A DNA stretch of 64,000 nt from Streptomyces sp. NRRL F-6676 (GCF_000725625.1 NZ_JOHS01000001.1:372001-436000); one strand, 5' to 3'; shown: positions 33,447 to 42,620, counted from the stretch's first letter. Numbers and translations are program-made. The notes: a model not told the origin generated them from the letters alone.

Positions 33447-36400
33447 TCACCACCTTCCCGGCCCGGTCCGTCCCGCCCACTCCGTCGCCGGTGACCAGAG
33501 CGGACCGCCGCCGGAGCCCCGGCCGTCGCCGCCACCGCCGTGACCGCCGGAGACGTAGGGCCGGTGGTCGTGGCCCGAGCGCTGGAACCCGATGGTGTAC
33601 GTCCGGGTGACCTCACCGTTGGCCGAGGTCACCGTGAGCGTCCGGGTGGTGAACCGGGGCGAGTCCGAGGTGAGCACGGAACCGCCGCTGGTGACCTTCA
33701 CCCGCGCCCCGGACTCGGCCGGCACCGCGGTGACCGCCGGGAGCGGCCGGTTCTTCGGCCAGTCGACGACGTAGGTGGACACCTCCGGGTCGAACCCGTC
33801 GATCGCGGCACCGTCCACGGTGAGCGCGCGGGCGTCCGCGACACTCGCCCTGGTGGCGTCCGCGAAGTTCGACACCGTGACCGAACCGTCGGCGTTCACG
33901 ACCACGTCCGCCGCCATCGCGGCCGCCAGGTTGATCCGCTGCCAGCTCGCGCCGCCGTCCCCGGTCGGGTCGAGCGGGTACCCGGAGTCCGTCGCCGTCT
34001 GCTCGAGGATCTGGGTGCGCTGTTCGGTGGTGAGGCCGGGGAAGGCCGTGACCAGCAGCGCCGCCGCGTCGGCCGGCGCCTTCAGGGCCTGCCCCGCCTC
34101 GCCCGTCCGGGAGAACCCGTAGGTCAGCCGCTGCGTGTACAGGTCGATGTCCTGCGCCGTGCTCAGACCCCCGTACGGGTCGCCCGCGCACGCCGTCAGG
34201 GTGTCGCCGTAGCCCTCCTTCTCGCACCGCGCGAGCAGCACGTTCTCGATCTCGGTGTGGGCCTGGGTGAGCAGCTTCTCGAACTCGGGGTCCGCCCATC
34301 GGTGCGCGACGGTGGCCTGGGCGCCGATGCGGCCGCCCATCACGTCGAGCGGGTAGTGGAACCCGAGGACGATCCGGTTGTCGCCGTACTCCGAGGTTCG
34401 GGCGAGGATCGACGGCGCCAGCTCCGGTAGGAGCGTGGCCAGGATGGTGCCCGCCTCGTAGCCGCCGTAGGTGTGGCCGCTCGGGTACGACCCGCTGGTG
34501 GCGAGGCCGCTGTAGGAGCCGTCCTGCGACTCGTAGATGTCGCCGCCGTCCCCGACGAACCCGAGCCGCACGTACGGCCGCAGATAGCCGAAGTGGTTCT
34601 TCGCGGCGTCGTGGGTGTCGAGGTTCTTGGTGACGCGGGAGAACAGCGCGCTGGTCTTGGGCAGTCGGCCGCCGTTCAGCGCGTCCTCGTAGAGCGTGCC
34701 GAGCCGCGAGCCGAGACCGTCGGCCATCGTGACGGTGGCGCTGTGCGACGCGTCGACCTCGGCCCGGTCCACCTCCTTCTGGGTCGCCGCGTTGTTGATG
34801 CGGACGGCGATCTCGTCGTTCTCCGCGGTGAGCGGGGTGCCGGCGGGCGACTTCTCGTTGGCGCCCAGGACGCTGGACGGCAGGTCGTCGAAGCCGCTGA
34901 GCAGGTGGTCGAAGTAGTCCGTGCCGTCGTCGGTCTTCGGCCACTCGTCCGACGCGTAGTCCGCGTTGAGTGTGTCCTCGGGGAACGGGGACGGCTCGTA
35001 CGCGCCGGGGCCGGAGGCGGCGGTCGCCGTCGTGCCGGCCGTGGTGGTGGCGTCCGAGGTGCCCGCCAGGGTGAGGGCCGTGACGGTCGCCGTGTGGGCC
35101 TTGGCCTTGTTCCTGGCGGTGAGCAGTGCCGTGTCCGTCGTGCCGGACACGTGCGCGGTGGCGCCGTCGTCCAGGGTCACGGTGTAGCCGAGGACCGGGA
35201 AGCCGCCGTCACCGGCCGCGCTCCAGGTCACCCGGACCTGCTTGCCGTCGGTGAGCACACCGGTGACGGTGGGCCGCTGCGGCCTGCTGTCGCCGGTGAC
35301 CACGGGCGCCGTGGCGGCGCTCGCGTGCGAGGTGCCGACCGCGTTCACCGCGCGGACCCGTGCCGTGTACGACCGGCCGGCGGGCAGCCGGCTGAAGGTG
35401 GTGGCCCTGCTGTCCGGGTCGTGGATCTCGACCTGGTGGTCGTCGTCCAGGACGACCTCGTAGCCGGTGACCGGGGAGCCGCCGGTGTCCTCGGGGGTGG
35501 ACCAGCCGACCTTGACGCTGGTGCCGGACACGGTGGCCGACACGGCGCCGGGTGCGGCGGGCACCGTCTTCCGCCTGGTGGTGAGCGCGGACATGGCGTG
35601 GTCGAGGGCCTTGTACCGGGTGGTGAGGGTCTCGTCCCCGGCCGCCTCGTCCGCCAGCGCGGTCCTCGCGGCGGTCAGCGCCCCGGTGAACGCCTTCCAC
35701 GAGGCATCCGTGTAGCGCGCGTCGACCAGGGCCGAGGCGGTGGTGACCAGGTTGTCCAGCCTCAGCCGCGGCAGCGGGACGAGCTGCTTGGCCGCCAGGG
35801 TGAGACCGCGGGTCTGCGTGTCCACCTCGAGCTGGGTCGCGTCGTCGGCGTCCACGAGGGCGCGGGCGGCGGCCAGTTCGCGCTGGAACACCCCGAAGTC
35901 GATGGTGCCGTACCGCTCCGCGTCGTCGGACAGCCCCGCGTACTGCTCGATCGCCTTGTTCAGCGCGGCCTTGTCCGTCTCGGCGGGCGCCTCGACGTGA
36001 CTGAAGGTGATCCGGCCCAGGTTCGCGACGTACGGGTGCGAGGAGTCCGGGTTCGTCGTCAGCCGAAGGTGGACGCCGTGCGTGCCGGTGATCGACTTCG
36101 GCAGGGTCAGACTCGTCGTACCGCCGGACGACCACGAACTGCCCGTGACAGGCAGCGGGACCGTCGCGTACGGCGTGCCCGGGCTGGCCGCGTCGAAGTC
36201 GTCCAGGTAGAGCTGGACGGCCGAACCGGTGCCGCAGCGCGCGGAGTTGTTGACATAGGTGAGCGTGACGGTGTTCTTCGCCGAGCGGCCGAAGTCGATG
36301 TCGCCGTAGTCGAGCCACGCCCCGTCGTAGGTGCCGCCGAGGTCGGTGGCCGAGCCCGCGTCGCTCCAGCCGGCCGGTTCGCTCTTGAGTCCGCCGCCGC

Positions 36401-39400
36401 TGTTCGAGTCGAACGCCGTGGCGTCGAAGAACACCGGGGCGTCGGCGCTCTGCGTCAGGGTGAGCGCGTGGACGTTGGCCACGTAGGGCCGGTCGGAGGT
36501 CTGGGTGCTGGAGACGAAGTCGGCGTAGACGTCCTGGACGCCGGTGAAGACGCTGGGGTCCAGCCGGACGGTCGTGGTGGCGAGGGTGCCCCAGCCCGAA
36601 CCGGTGTAGTCCAGGGGGATGTCGACGCTCTTCGTGCCGTCCTTCGAGCCGAGGTGCAGCTCGATGTGCGAGTCCGACGCGGCACGCGACTGCGGCTTGT
36701 CGTACTGGACGGTCACGCTGTCGGCGCCGTCACCCAGATCGGTGCCGTGCCACTCGGCCCACGCGCCGTTCGTCACGTTCTCGAAGATGCCGCCCGAGAG
36801 CTTGAGCGGCAGCGAACCGTCGCCGGTCGTGGTGCTGTTGGCCGCGGTCAGCGTGGCGAGCGTGGTGGTGGGGGAGGAGGACACGTCGTACGGGGAGAAC
36901 TGGTACCAGTCGAAGTTCGACACCCAGCTCTGCCCGGACGGAGCGTGGAAGACGAAGGTCGCGGCCGAGGCGTTCAGCAGGGCCTCGGGGTCGGTGACGG
37001 TCGCCCGCACTGTGGTGTAGTTCTGCCAGCTGCCGGTCCCGGGCAGGGAGACCGTGGCGACCACGGGGCCGTCGGCGTCACCGGCGTGGAGGTCGACACT
37101 GCTCGGCTTCGCCGTCGTCGCCTGGGAGTTGGCGTAGCGGACGGAGACGCTGTGCGGGGCGACCCCGCCGAAGTCCAGCTTGCCGTACTTCTCCCACGCG
37201 CCCTCGGTGACACCGCCGAGGTCGCCGTCGGAGTAGTACGCCTCCTTCACCAGGCTCGGACCCTCCATGGCGTCCGGGGCCTCGGCCTGGAGGACGGCGT
37301 AGCCGCCCTCGTCGATGGTGAGCGTGTCGACGGCCGACTGGAGCGCGTCGTGCGCGGCCATGAGGGTGGCGGTCGTGGCGGCGGTGTCCGCGAGGACGGT
37401 CCGCGCGCGTGCGAGCGCCGACCGGAACAGACCGTAGGAGCCGTCGGAGTAGTGGGTGCCGTGCGCCAGGGCGGCCTGGTCCACGAGCGCCTTGAGATCT
37501 CCGCGCTGCACCGCGGCGGCGGAGAGCAGGAGCGGGTCGGTCACCGACACCCCGGCGCCGCGCACCGACGAGGCCGGGACGTGGTGGGCGAAGGCCTTGT
37601 CGGCGAAGGTGAGGCCGAACCGTGCGTCGACCTTCGCGGTGCCGCTGAGCGACAGCGTCGCCGTGCGCGAACCGGTGACCCGGAGGTCGGCGGTGACGCC
37701 GCCCGGCAGACCGGTCACCGAGGCCGCCCCGGTCCGGGTGAGACTGGTGCCCTTGCGCGCGGCGAACCGCGCCCGCCCGTCGAGAGTGAGCTTGATGCTG
37801 CCGTCGACGGTGCCGTCCGCGGCGGTCTTCACGGTGGCCGGGCGGGCGGAGACGACGGTGTCGCCCTTGCCCGTGTCCGTGCCGCCGCCGGTGTCGCCGC
37901 CGTCGGTGTTCAGCGAGTACGCGGGCTTGGTGTCCGCGCCCCACTTCGACGGCTTGGCGCCCATGGTGAAGCTCAGGGTGCCGCCGGAGATGATCTGCGA
38001 GTAGTCGAGCCAGGTGTTGGAGAACCGGGAGCCGTTGTAGGTCGCCCGCTGCACGTAGTAGTTGTCCGGCGAGACGCCGTCGGCCTTCACCGTGAACTTC
38101 GTGCCGTTGGCGTAGGTGATGGTCGTCGAGTCGAAGAACGGGCTGCCGATCTGGAACTGGCTGGACCCGGCGGTCACCGGGAACAGTCCGAGCGCGGCGG
38201 CGACGAACATGGTCGACATGGTGCCGGCGTCGTTGTCCATCGTCGGCAGGAAGCCCTTGGGGGAGAGCTTGTACACCTGGGTCTTCACCGGCGGGGTGAA
38301 CTCGCCGCCGGAGCTGGGGGCCTCGCCGGTGGAGCCGGTCGCGATGTACCGGTTCCAGGTGGTGCCGGTGTAGATGGCGCGCACCCACTTCTGCGTCAGG
38401 CTCGGCTCGCCGACGTAGTTGAAGAGGTAGGGCGCCTGGAGGTCGATCTCGTTGGCGTTGGAGTGCAGCATGGTCGAGCCGTCGTCGGCGTCGGAGTCCT
38501 CGCCGAACATGTGCTCGACGGCGGCCCGGCCGGCCTTCTCGCCGCCCATGGCCTTGATCAGGCCGCCCATGTCATAGGCGTCGTACCAGTGGTACTGCCA
38601 GAGCGTGCCCTGGTAGAGCTTGGCCGCCTCGAACTTCTCGTAGTCCGCGCTCTGCCAGTCGCCGCCCGAGGCGCGCGGGGTGAGCACGCCCACCTTGGTG
38701 CCGTCGGCGGCCGTCCAGGCGCCGGACTTCACGAGGTTGTCGATGGCCATCGTCGACTGGGTGCGCAGCTTCTCGGCGTCCGCGTCCTTGCCGAGCGCGT
38801 CGGCGATGACGGACAGCGCCCACTGGTCGTAGCCGCGCTGGACGGTCGTCCCGGGGTCGCCCTCGACGTAGCCCTGCCGCAACTGCGTGCCCGTGTAGTA
38901 GCCGACGTACGACTTCAGGGCCGGGTAGGCCTCGTCGAGCCGGTCGAAGTTCTTGTAGCCCTTGGACAGCGCGTCGGCGATCACCACGGCCGAGCGCTCC
39001 CAGCGCACGGTCGGCACCGAGTGCGTGAGGCTGCCCAGGCTCTTGCCCGCGGTGCGCGCGTCGGCGAAGAGCAGGACGGCCGACTGCACCATGTCCCGGT
39101 AGGTGGCCGGGTCGATGTACGCCTCCACGGAGTACTTGCGGAAGTCGTCCCAGGTCGACCAGCCGTCGTAGTACGTGAAGCCGTTCGCCTTGTGCACCGC
39201 CCCGTCGACACCGCGGTACGTGCCGCTGGTGCTGGTGGCGTTCACCGGGAGCCCGTACATGCGGTACAGGTGCGTGTAGAACTCCTTGGTGAGCGTCGAG
39301 CCGGGGTCCGAGGTGGCGGACGCCTTCACGGCGACGGCGCCGAGGGTGTCGTTCCACTCCGCCTTCGTCCGCGCCCGCGCCTGGTCGAAGCTGAGGCCGC

Positions 39401-40415
39401 CCACCTCGGCACGCTGGTCGGTGACGGCCTGTTCGGCGCTGATCGGCGACAGCGTGATGCGCAGTTCGACGTCGTCACCGGCGGAGGTGTCGAAGCCGAG
39501 GACCGCGCCGGTGTCGGTGCCGTCCTGGGCGGTGGCGTCGCTCAGCTTGCCGTCGTCGCCCCAGCTCTTGAGGGAGGTGACGGGGGCGTTGGTGGTGGCG
39601 GCGTAGTACATCCGGTACGAGGCACCGTTGAACGACCCCGCGATCTGCCCGGTGAGCCGGGTGGTCCCGTCCGCGAGCGTCGTCGCCTTCAGGGTCGAAC
39701 GGGTGCGGCTGGTGTAGTTGTTCGCGAGGTCGAGGACCAGTTGGGGGTTCGACCCGGCGGGGAAGTTGTAGCGTTCGAGCGCCGTGCGCGTCGTCGCCGT
39801 CATCTCGGCGTCGATGGTCCCGGAGCCCTGCGTCACCGACGAGCCGGTGCCGGAGAGGGCGCCGAGGCCCACCTGGTAGTAACCGGGCGTCGCACTCTCG
39901 TCGTCGTGGCTGTACGGGAGCGCGTAACTGCTCGCGGCGGGGCGACTGTCGTAACGCACGGAGGTCGGGACGACCAGCAGGTCGCCGCCGCCTCCGGAGC
40001 CGCCGACACCGTCCAGGTTCGTGGCCGTGAACCCGGCGATGTGGTCCTCGTCGTAGTCGTACCCGGAGTGGTTGCGGCCCGGCGTGGTCATCGGGTTGAC
40101 CTTGGCCAGGCTGTGCGGCGCCTCGGCGCCGGGCAGGTCGTTGCCGTCGTCGCCGGCGGTCGACACGAACGGGTCGACGAGCTTCGTGTAGTCCGTACCG
40201 CCGGACGTCCCGGCGGACTTGGCGGACCCCGCGGCGGCGGCCGCGCCGGGCAGCGCCAGGGCCGTACCGCCGCCGCTCACCAGTGCGGCGAGGCCGAGCG
40301 AACCCGCGAGCAGCGCGGCGACCGTCGCCCGCAGCGGCCGGCGGCGCCGATGGGCGCGCGGCGTCAAGGCCGGGCCGGGCGGGGGCACTTGGGGTCTTAT
40401 GGATCTTATCGGCAC
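33447..40415 (-). CDS. Secreted GH92 mannosidase-PAP2 phosphatase fusion protein
   Basis: 2,322 residues from GTG 40415, preferred over GTG 40448 because GGAGAGG lies four bases upstream. Sec signal to ~60. Residues ~75-830: GH92 domain. The general-acid position of YxGxxWQYxW is Gln602 (LYQGTLWQY) instead of Glu, while the general-base pair Asp727-x-Asp729 (PTMDNDAGTMS) is present. Then a FIVAR repeat (~970-1035), three CBM6-like beta-sandwiches (~1037-1475), two FIVAR repeats (~1480-1615) and two fibronectin III domains (~1617-1800). Residues ~1830-2050 are a PAP2 acid phosphatase with K1939x6RP, PSGH (1978-1981) and R2014-x5-H2020-x3-D2024 complete. A cadherin-like sandwich and Gly-rich tail end it; no sortase motif. 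Predicted: uncapping of mannose-1-phospho-6-mannose, then dephosphorylation. It is monocistronic. Confidence 0.88.
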   Translation of the reverse strand: MPIRSIRPQVPPPGPALTPRAHRRRRPLRATVAALLAGSLGLAALVSGGGTALALPGAAAAAGSAKSAGTSGGTDYTKLVDPFVSTAGDDGNDLPGAEAPHSLAKVNPMTTPGRNHSGYDYDEDHIAGFTATNLDGVGGSGGGGDLLVVPTSVRYDSRPAASSYALPYSHDDESATPGYYQVGLGALSGTGSSVTQGSGTIDAEMTATTRTALERYNFPAGSNPQLVLDLANNYTSRTRSTLKATTLADGTTRLTGQIAGSFNGASYRMYYAATTNAPVTSLKSWGDDGKLSDATAQDGTDTGAVLGFDTSAGDDVELRITLSPISAEQAVTDQRAEVGGLSFDQARARTKAEWNDTLGAVAVKASATSDPGSTLTKEFYTHLYRMYGLPVNATSTSGTYRGVDGAVHKANGFTYYDGWSTWDDFRKYSVEAYIDPATYRDMVQSAVLLFADARTAGKSLGSLTHSVPTVRWERSAVVIADALSKGYKNFDRLDEAYPALKSYVGYYTGTQLRQGYVEGDPGTTVQRGYDQWALSVIADALGKDADAEKLRTQSTMAIDNLVKSGAWTAADGTKVGVLTPRASGGDWQSADYEKFEAAKLYQGTLWQYHWYDAYDMGGLIKAMGGEKAGRAAVEHMFGEDSDADDGSTMLHSNANEIDLQAPYLFNYVGEPSLTQKWVRAIYTGTTWNRYIATGSTGEAPSSGGEFTPPVKTQVYKLSPKGFLPTMDNDAGTMSTMFVAAALGLFPVTAGSSQFQIGSPFFDSTTITYANGTKFTVKADGVSPDNYYVQRATYNGSRFSNTWLDYSQIISGGTLSFTMGAKPSKWGADTKPAYSLNTDGGDTGGGTDTGKGDTVVSARPATVKTAADGTVDGSIKLTLDGRARFAARKGTSLTRTGAASVTGLPGGVTADLRVTGSRTATLSLSGTAKVDARFGLTFADKAFAHHVPASSVRGAGVSVTDPLLLSAAAVQRGDLKALVDQAALAHGTHYSDGSYGLFRSALARARTVLADTAATTATLMAAHDALQSAVDTLTIDEGGYAVLQAEAPDAMEGPSLVKEAYYSDGDLGGVTEGAWEKYGKLDFGGVAPHSVSVRYANSQATTAKPSSVDLHAGDADGPVVATVSLPGTGSWQNYTTVRATVTDPEALLNASAATFVFHAPSGQSWVSNFDWYQFSPYDVSSSPTTTLATLTAANSTTTGDGSLPLKLSGGIFENVTNGAWAEWHGTDLGDGADSVTVQYDKPQSRAASDSHIELHLGSKDGTKSVDIPLDYTGSGWGTLATTTVRLDPSVFTGVQDVYADFVSSTQTSDRPYVANVHALTLTQSADAPVFFDATAFDSNSGGGLKSEPAGWSDAGSATDLGGTYDGAWLDYGDIDFGRSAKNTVTLTYVNNSARCGTGSAVQLYLDDFDAASPGTPYATVPLPVTGSSWSSGGTTSLTLPKSITGTHGVHLRLTTNPDSSHPYVANLGRITFSHVEAPAETDKAALNKAIEQYAGLSDDAERYGTIDFGVFQRELAAARALVDADDATQLEVDTQTRGLTLAAKQLVPLPRLRLDNLVTTASALVDARYTDASWKAFTGALTAARTALADEAAGDETLTTRYKALDHAMSALTTRRKTVPAAPGAVSATVSGTSVKVGWSTPEDTGGSPVTGYEVVLDDDHQVEIHDPDSRATTFSRLPAGRSYTARVRAVNAVGTSHASAATAPVVTGDSRPQRPTVTGVLTDGKQVRVTWSAAGDGGFPVLGYTVTLDDGATAHVSGTTDTALLTARNKAKAHTATVTALTLAGTSDATTTAGTTATAASGPGAYEPSPFPEDTLNADYASDEWPKTDDGTDYFDHLLSGFDDLPSSVLGANEKSPAGTPLTAENDEIAVRINNAATQKEVDRAEVDASHSATVTMADGLGSRLGTLYEDALNGGRLPKTSALFSRVTKNLDTHDAAKNHFGYLRPYVRLGFVGDGGDIYESQDGSYSGLATSGSYPSGHTYGGYEAGTILATLLPELAPSILARTSEYGDNRIVLGFHYPLDVMGGRIGAQATVAHRWADPEFEKLLTQAHTEIENVLLARCEKEGYGDTLTACAGDPYGGLSTAQDIDLYTQRLTYGFSRTGEAGQALKAPADAAALLVTAFPGLTTEQRTQILEQTATDSGYPLDPTGDGGASWQRINLAAAMAADVVVNADGSVTVSNFADATRASVADARALTVDGAAIDGFDPEVSTYVVDWPKNRPLPAVTAVPAESGARVKVTSGGSVLTSDSPRFTTRTLTVTSANGEVTRTYTIGFQRSGHDHRPYVSGGHGGGGDGRGSGGGPLWSPATEWAGRTGPGRW

Positions 40416-40468
40416 GAAACCTCTCCAGCGTTCGCGGTACCCGCGCACGCCCCGGCCGAGAGGGGCGA

Positions 40469-40480
40469 GACAACGTTGTC
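40469..40480. promoter_or_regulatory. LacI-family-type operator (GACAACGTTGTC)
   Basis: Identical 12-bp palindrome to that before the GH127 gene (4865-4876), here 54-65 bases upstream of the GH92-PAP2 start. It suggests that one sugar-responsive repressor controls both secreted glycosidases. Confidence 0.65.
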
Positions 40481-40680
40481 AGCACCAAAAACGTCCGGAA
40501 CGCGCGCACTCGGGGAAAGACGGTAATGGACACGTGCGGAATTGCACCCGCCGCGTTCATGACTGCCTGCTCGTCAGGCTGCCCGCTCATCAGACACGGA
40601 GAAGGCGTACGGCAGGCGAACCGGACTTGTCCGGAAGGTCTCGGGAGGAACCGGGCGGTGTCTCGGCGCGACGCGAGCCG

Positions 40681-40800
40681 GCGCTGCTCACAGCCCGGCG
40701 GGGCTGCTTACGACTCGACGGTGCTGCTCACAGGCCGGCGGGGCTGCTCACAGCTCGACGGTGCTGCTCACAGCCCGGCGGCGCTGCTCACAGCCCGGCG
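40681..40800. repeat. Six 20-bp tandem repeats
   Basis: Six contiguous 20-base units of the form GNGCTGCTCACAGCCCGGCG with alternating variants, giving a partial 40-bp higher-order period. The last unit carries the stop codon (40788-40790) and final codons of the leftward TetR gene, so the array follows that gene directly. The rest of the 40481-40680 interval shows no gene. Confidence 0.85.
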
Positions 40801-41357
40801 GTGGCGACCCGCACGTCGTCGAGCGCCTGCCGGGCGAGGGCACCGAACTCCTCGGTGGCACCGGTCCCGATCCAGCGCTCGTACGCCGTCGTCAGGGCGA
40901 GCGCGCCGAGCTGTGCGGCCACCTCGGCGGTGAGGGTGGGCACCCCGCGGTTCGCGACGGCCCGGGTCAGTGCCGCGGTCAGATGCAGGCCCTTGAGGGC
41001 CTCGCGCTCCTGGAGATCGGCGTGGGCGTCGATCACCGCGCGCCGGCGCGCGACGAAGGCGTGGCGCTCGGAGGTGAAGATGTCCCGCCCGAGCGCGTCG
41101 AGACCGTGCGCGACCGCTTCGAGCGGCGTGGCGCCGGCGGGCGCCGCGGTGATCGCGGCGACAAGGGGCCCGGTGAGCGGGTCCTCGCTGAAGAGCACCG
41201 CCCGCTTGTCCGGGAAGTGCCGGAAGAAGGTGCTCTTGGCGAGCCCGGCGCGCTGTGCGATGTCGAGCACGGTCGTGTGGTCGTACCCACGCTCGTCGAA
41301 CAGTTCGAGCGCGGCGGCGGCGAGTCGTTGCGCGGCATTGGGTTCCCAGCGAGCCAT
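40788..41357 (-). CDS. TetR-family transcriptional regulator
   Basis: 189 residues. HTH domain: AAQRLAAAALELFDERGYDHTTVLDIAQRAGLAKSTFFRHFPDKRAVLF. The C-terminal domain resembles those of TetR proteins paired with oxidoreductases. ATG 41357 is used; GTG 41363 is possible. It is divergent from a zinc-independent NADPH oxidoreductase gene across an 87-base gap holding two matching palindromes, a classic autoregulated pair. Its 3' end is embedded in a tandem repeat. Confidence 0.88.
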   Translation of the reverse strand: MARWEPNAAQRLAAAALELFDERGYDHTTVLDIAQRAGLAKSTFFRHFPDKRAVLFSEDPLTGPLVAAITAAPAGATPLEAVAHGLDALGRDIFTSERHAFVARRRAVIDAHADLQEREALKGLHLTAALTRAVANRGVPTLTAEVAAQLGALALTTAYERWIGTGATEEFGALARQALDDVRVATAGL

Positions 41358-41368
41358 GGCCACAGCTT

Positions 41369-41385
41369 ACGGGACTTGGTCCCGT
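41369..41385. promoter_or_regulatory. TetR operator 1
   Basis: ACGGGAC-TTG-GTCCCGT: perfect 7-bp arms, 12 bases before the TetR start. Its core GGGACCAAGTC (reverse strand) recurs in operator 2, with centres 31 bp apart, about three helical turns. Confidence 0.75.
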
Positions 41386-41395
41386 GGCGGTGTAC

Positions 41396-41420
41396 AGTGA
41401 TGGGACCAAGTCTCATCACT
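41396..41420. promoter_or_regulatory. TetR operator 2
   Basis: Arms AGTGATGGGAC and GTCTCATCACT (one mismatch in 11) around CAA, 25 bases before the oxidoreductase start. With operator 1 it would let one TetR protein repress both divergent genes. Confidence 0.75.
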
Positions 41421-41444
41421 GATCGCGATGCGTGGAGGTATGTC

Positions 41445-42365
41445 ATGAGCCGAGCCGTTGTACACGAGACGTTCGGGGGCCCCGAGGTGCTGCGGTGGCG
41501 CGAGGTGCCGGAGCCGCACGCCGAGGCCGGCCGGGTCCGCGTCCGCGTGACCGCCGCCGGTCTCAACCCCATGGACTGGGCTCTCACCTCGATGCCCCCG
41601 GTGGCGGAGAGGTTCGGCCTCTCCCTCCCGGCCGGCTTCGGCACCGACTTCGCCGGCGTGGTGGACGAGATCGGCGAGGGGGTCACCGGGTTCGCCGTGG
41701 GCGACCGGGTCTACGGGGGCGCGATCGCCCGGGCCGTCGCCGACTTCGTGGTGGTCGATCCCGCGACGGAATGGCTGTACCACACGCCGGACGAGGTCGG
41801 CGACGAGGTCGCCTCCACCCTCTCGGTGGCGGGGCTGACCGCCGTGGCGGCGCTCGCCGCGATCGACCTCAAGGACGGCGACACCGTCCTGGTCGGAGGC
41901 GCCGCCGGCGGTGTCGGTGTGCTCACCGTGCAGCTCGCGCGGCGGGCCGGCGCCCGGGTGATCGGCACCGCCTCCGAGGGCACCTTCGCCTTCCTGCGGG
42001 AGTTCGGGGTCGAACCCGTCACCTACGGCCCCGGCCTGGAGGACCGGGTGCGCGCGCTGGCCCCCGACGGCGTGAGCGCGGCCACCGACCTCTTCGGCAC
42101 GGAGACGGCCGAGGCGGCACTCGCCCTCGGCGTCCCCGCCGAGCGCATCTCCACGATCGCCGCCGGCACGGACGTACCGGCCGGTGTGCGCCCGACCGGC
42201 GGCTTCCAGGCGCGGCCGGAAGACCTGGAACAGGTCACCGCGGCGATCGCCGCGGGCGAGATCACGGTACCGATCGCCGCGACGTTCCCCGTCGAGCGGG
42301 TTCGCGAGGCAGTGGAACTCCAGGCGGGCCGCCACGTCCACGGCAAGGTGGTGGTCACGCTCTGA
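41445..42365 (+). CDS. NADPH-dependent quinone oxidoreductase (MDR family)
   Basis: 306 residues of the medium-chain dehydrogenase/reductase superfamily. GroES-like N-terminus (VTAAGLNPMDWALTSMPP, GTDFAGVVDEIGEGVTGFAVGDRVYGG), then the Rossmann motif VLVGGAAGGVGVLTVQLARRAGARVIGTAS (GxxGGVG). The zinc-binding Cys/His of alcohol dehydrogenases are absent, so it is a quinone- or enone-reductase-like enzyme. ATG 41445 has GGAGG six bases upstream; an out-of-frame ATG at 41440 stops at once. Expression should be induced when the divergent TetR releases its operators. Confidence 0.88.
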   Translation: MSRAVVHETFGGPEVLRWREVPEPHAEAGRVRVRVTAAGLNPMDWALTSMPPVAERFGLSLPAGFGTDFAGVVDEIGEGVTGFAVGDRVYGGAIARAVADFVVVDPATEWLYHTPDEVGDEVASTLSVAGLTAVAALAAIDLKDGDTVLVGGAAGGVGVLTVQLARRAGARVIGTASEGTFAFLREFGVEPVTYGPGLEDRVRALAPDGVSAATDLFGTETAEAALALGVPAERISTIAAGTDVPAGVRPTGGFQARPEDLEQVTAAIAAGEITVPIAATFPVERVREAVELQAGRHVHGKVVVTL

Positions 42366-42387
42366 GGGAGAGGCCGGAGGGCCCGTG

Positions 42388-42446
42388 CCCCTGACCAGGG
42401 GCGCGGGGAACCGCGCAATCCTTTCGGGGGTCGGGGGCTTGCCCCC
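42388..42446 (+). terminator. Composite hairpin element
   Basis: Three small hairpins in series: CCCCT/AGGGG (42388-42401), GCGCGG-GGAA-CCGCGC (42401-42416) and GGGGGC-TT-GCCCCC (42433-42446). The GCGCGGGGAACCGCGC core is a widely repeated Streptomyces intergenic motif, as I recall. It follows the oxidoreductase stop by 22 bases and may terminate it. Confidence 0.5.
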
Positions 42447-42620
42447 CGGGGACGGGAAGACACTGTTGGCGAATCCGGTCCGCTGAGCCGAGGCGCGGTG
42501 GCTGTTCACGTCAGCATGCGTGTTGTTACCGGGAGCGCGAACAGGTGAGCGGTGGCGAGAACTTTCGTCGCCGCTTATTCCCTGCCGATCGACGTGGACC
42601 GGAGATATGATCACCAGCAA

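Noticed and set aside
34473..40526. 2,017-codon open frame on the plus strand
   Set aside because: It is antisense to the GH92-PAP2 gene, has a composition dominated by Gly/Arg/Val/Ala/Glu typical of high-GC shadow frames, and shows no domain motifs.
40681..40800. Possible CRISPR array
   Set aside because: 20-bp units abut directly with no unique spacers, so it is a minisatellite.
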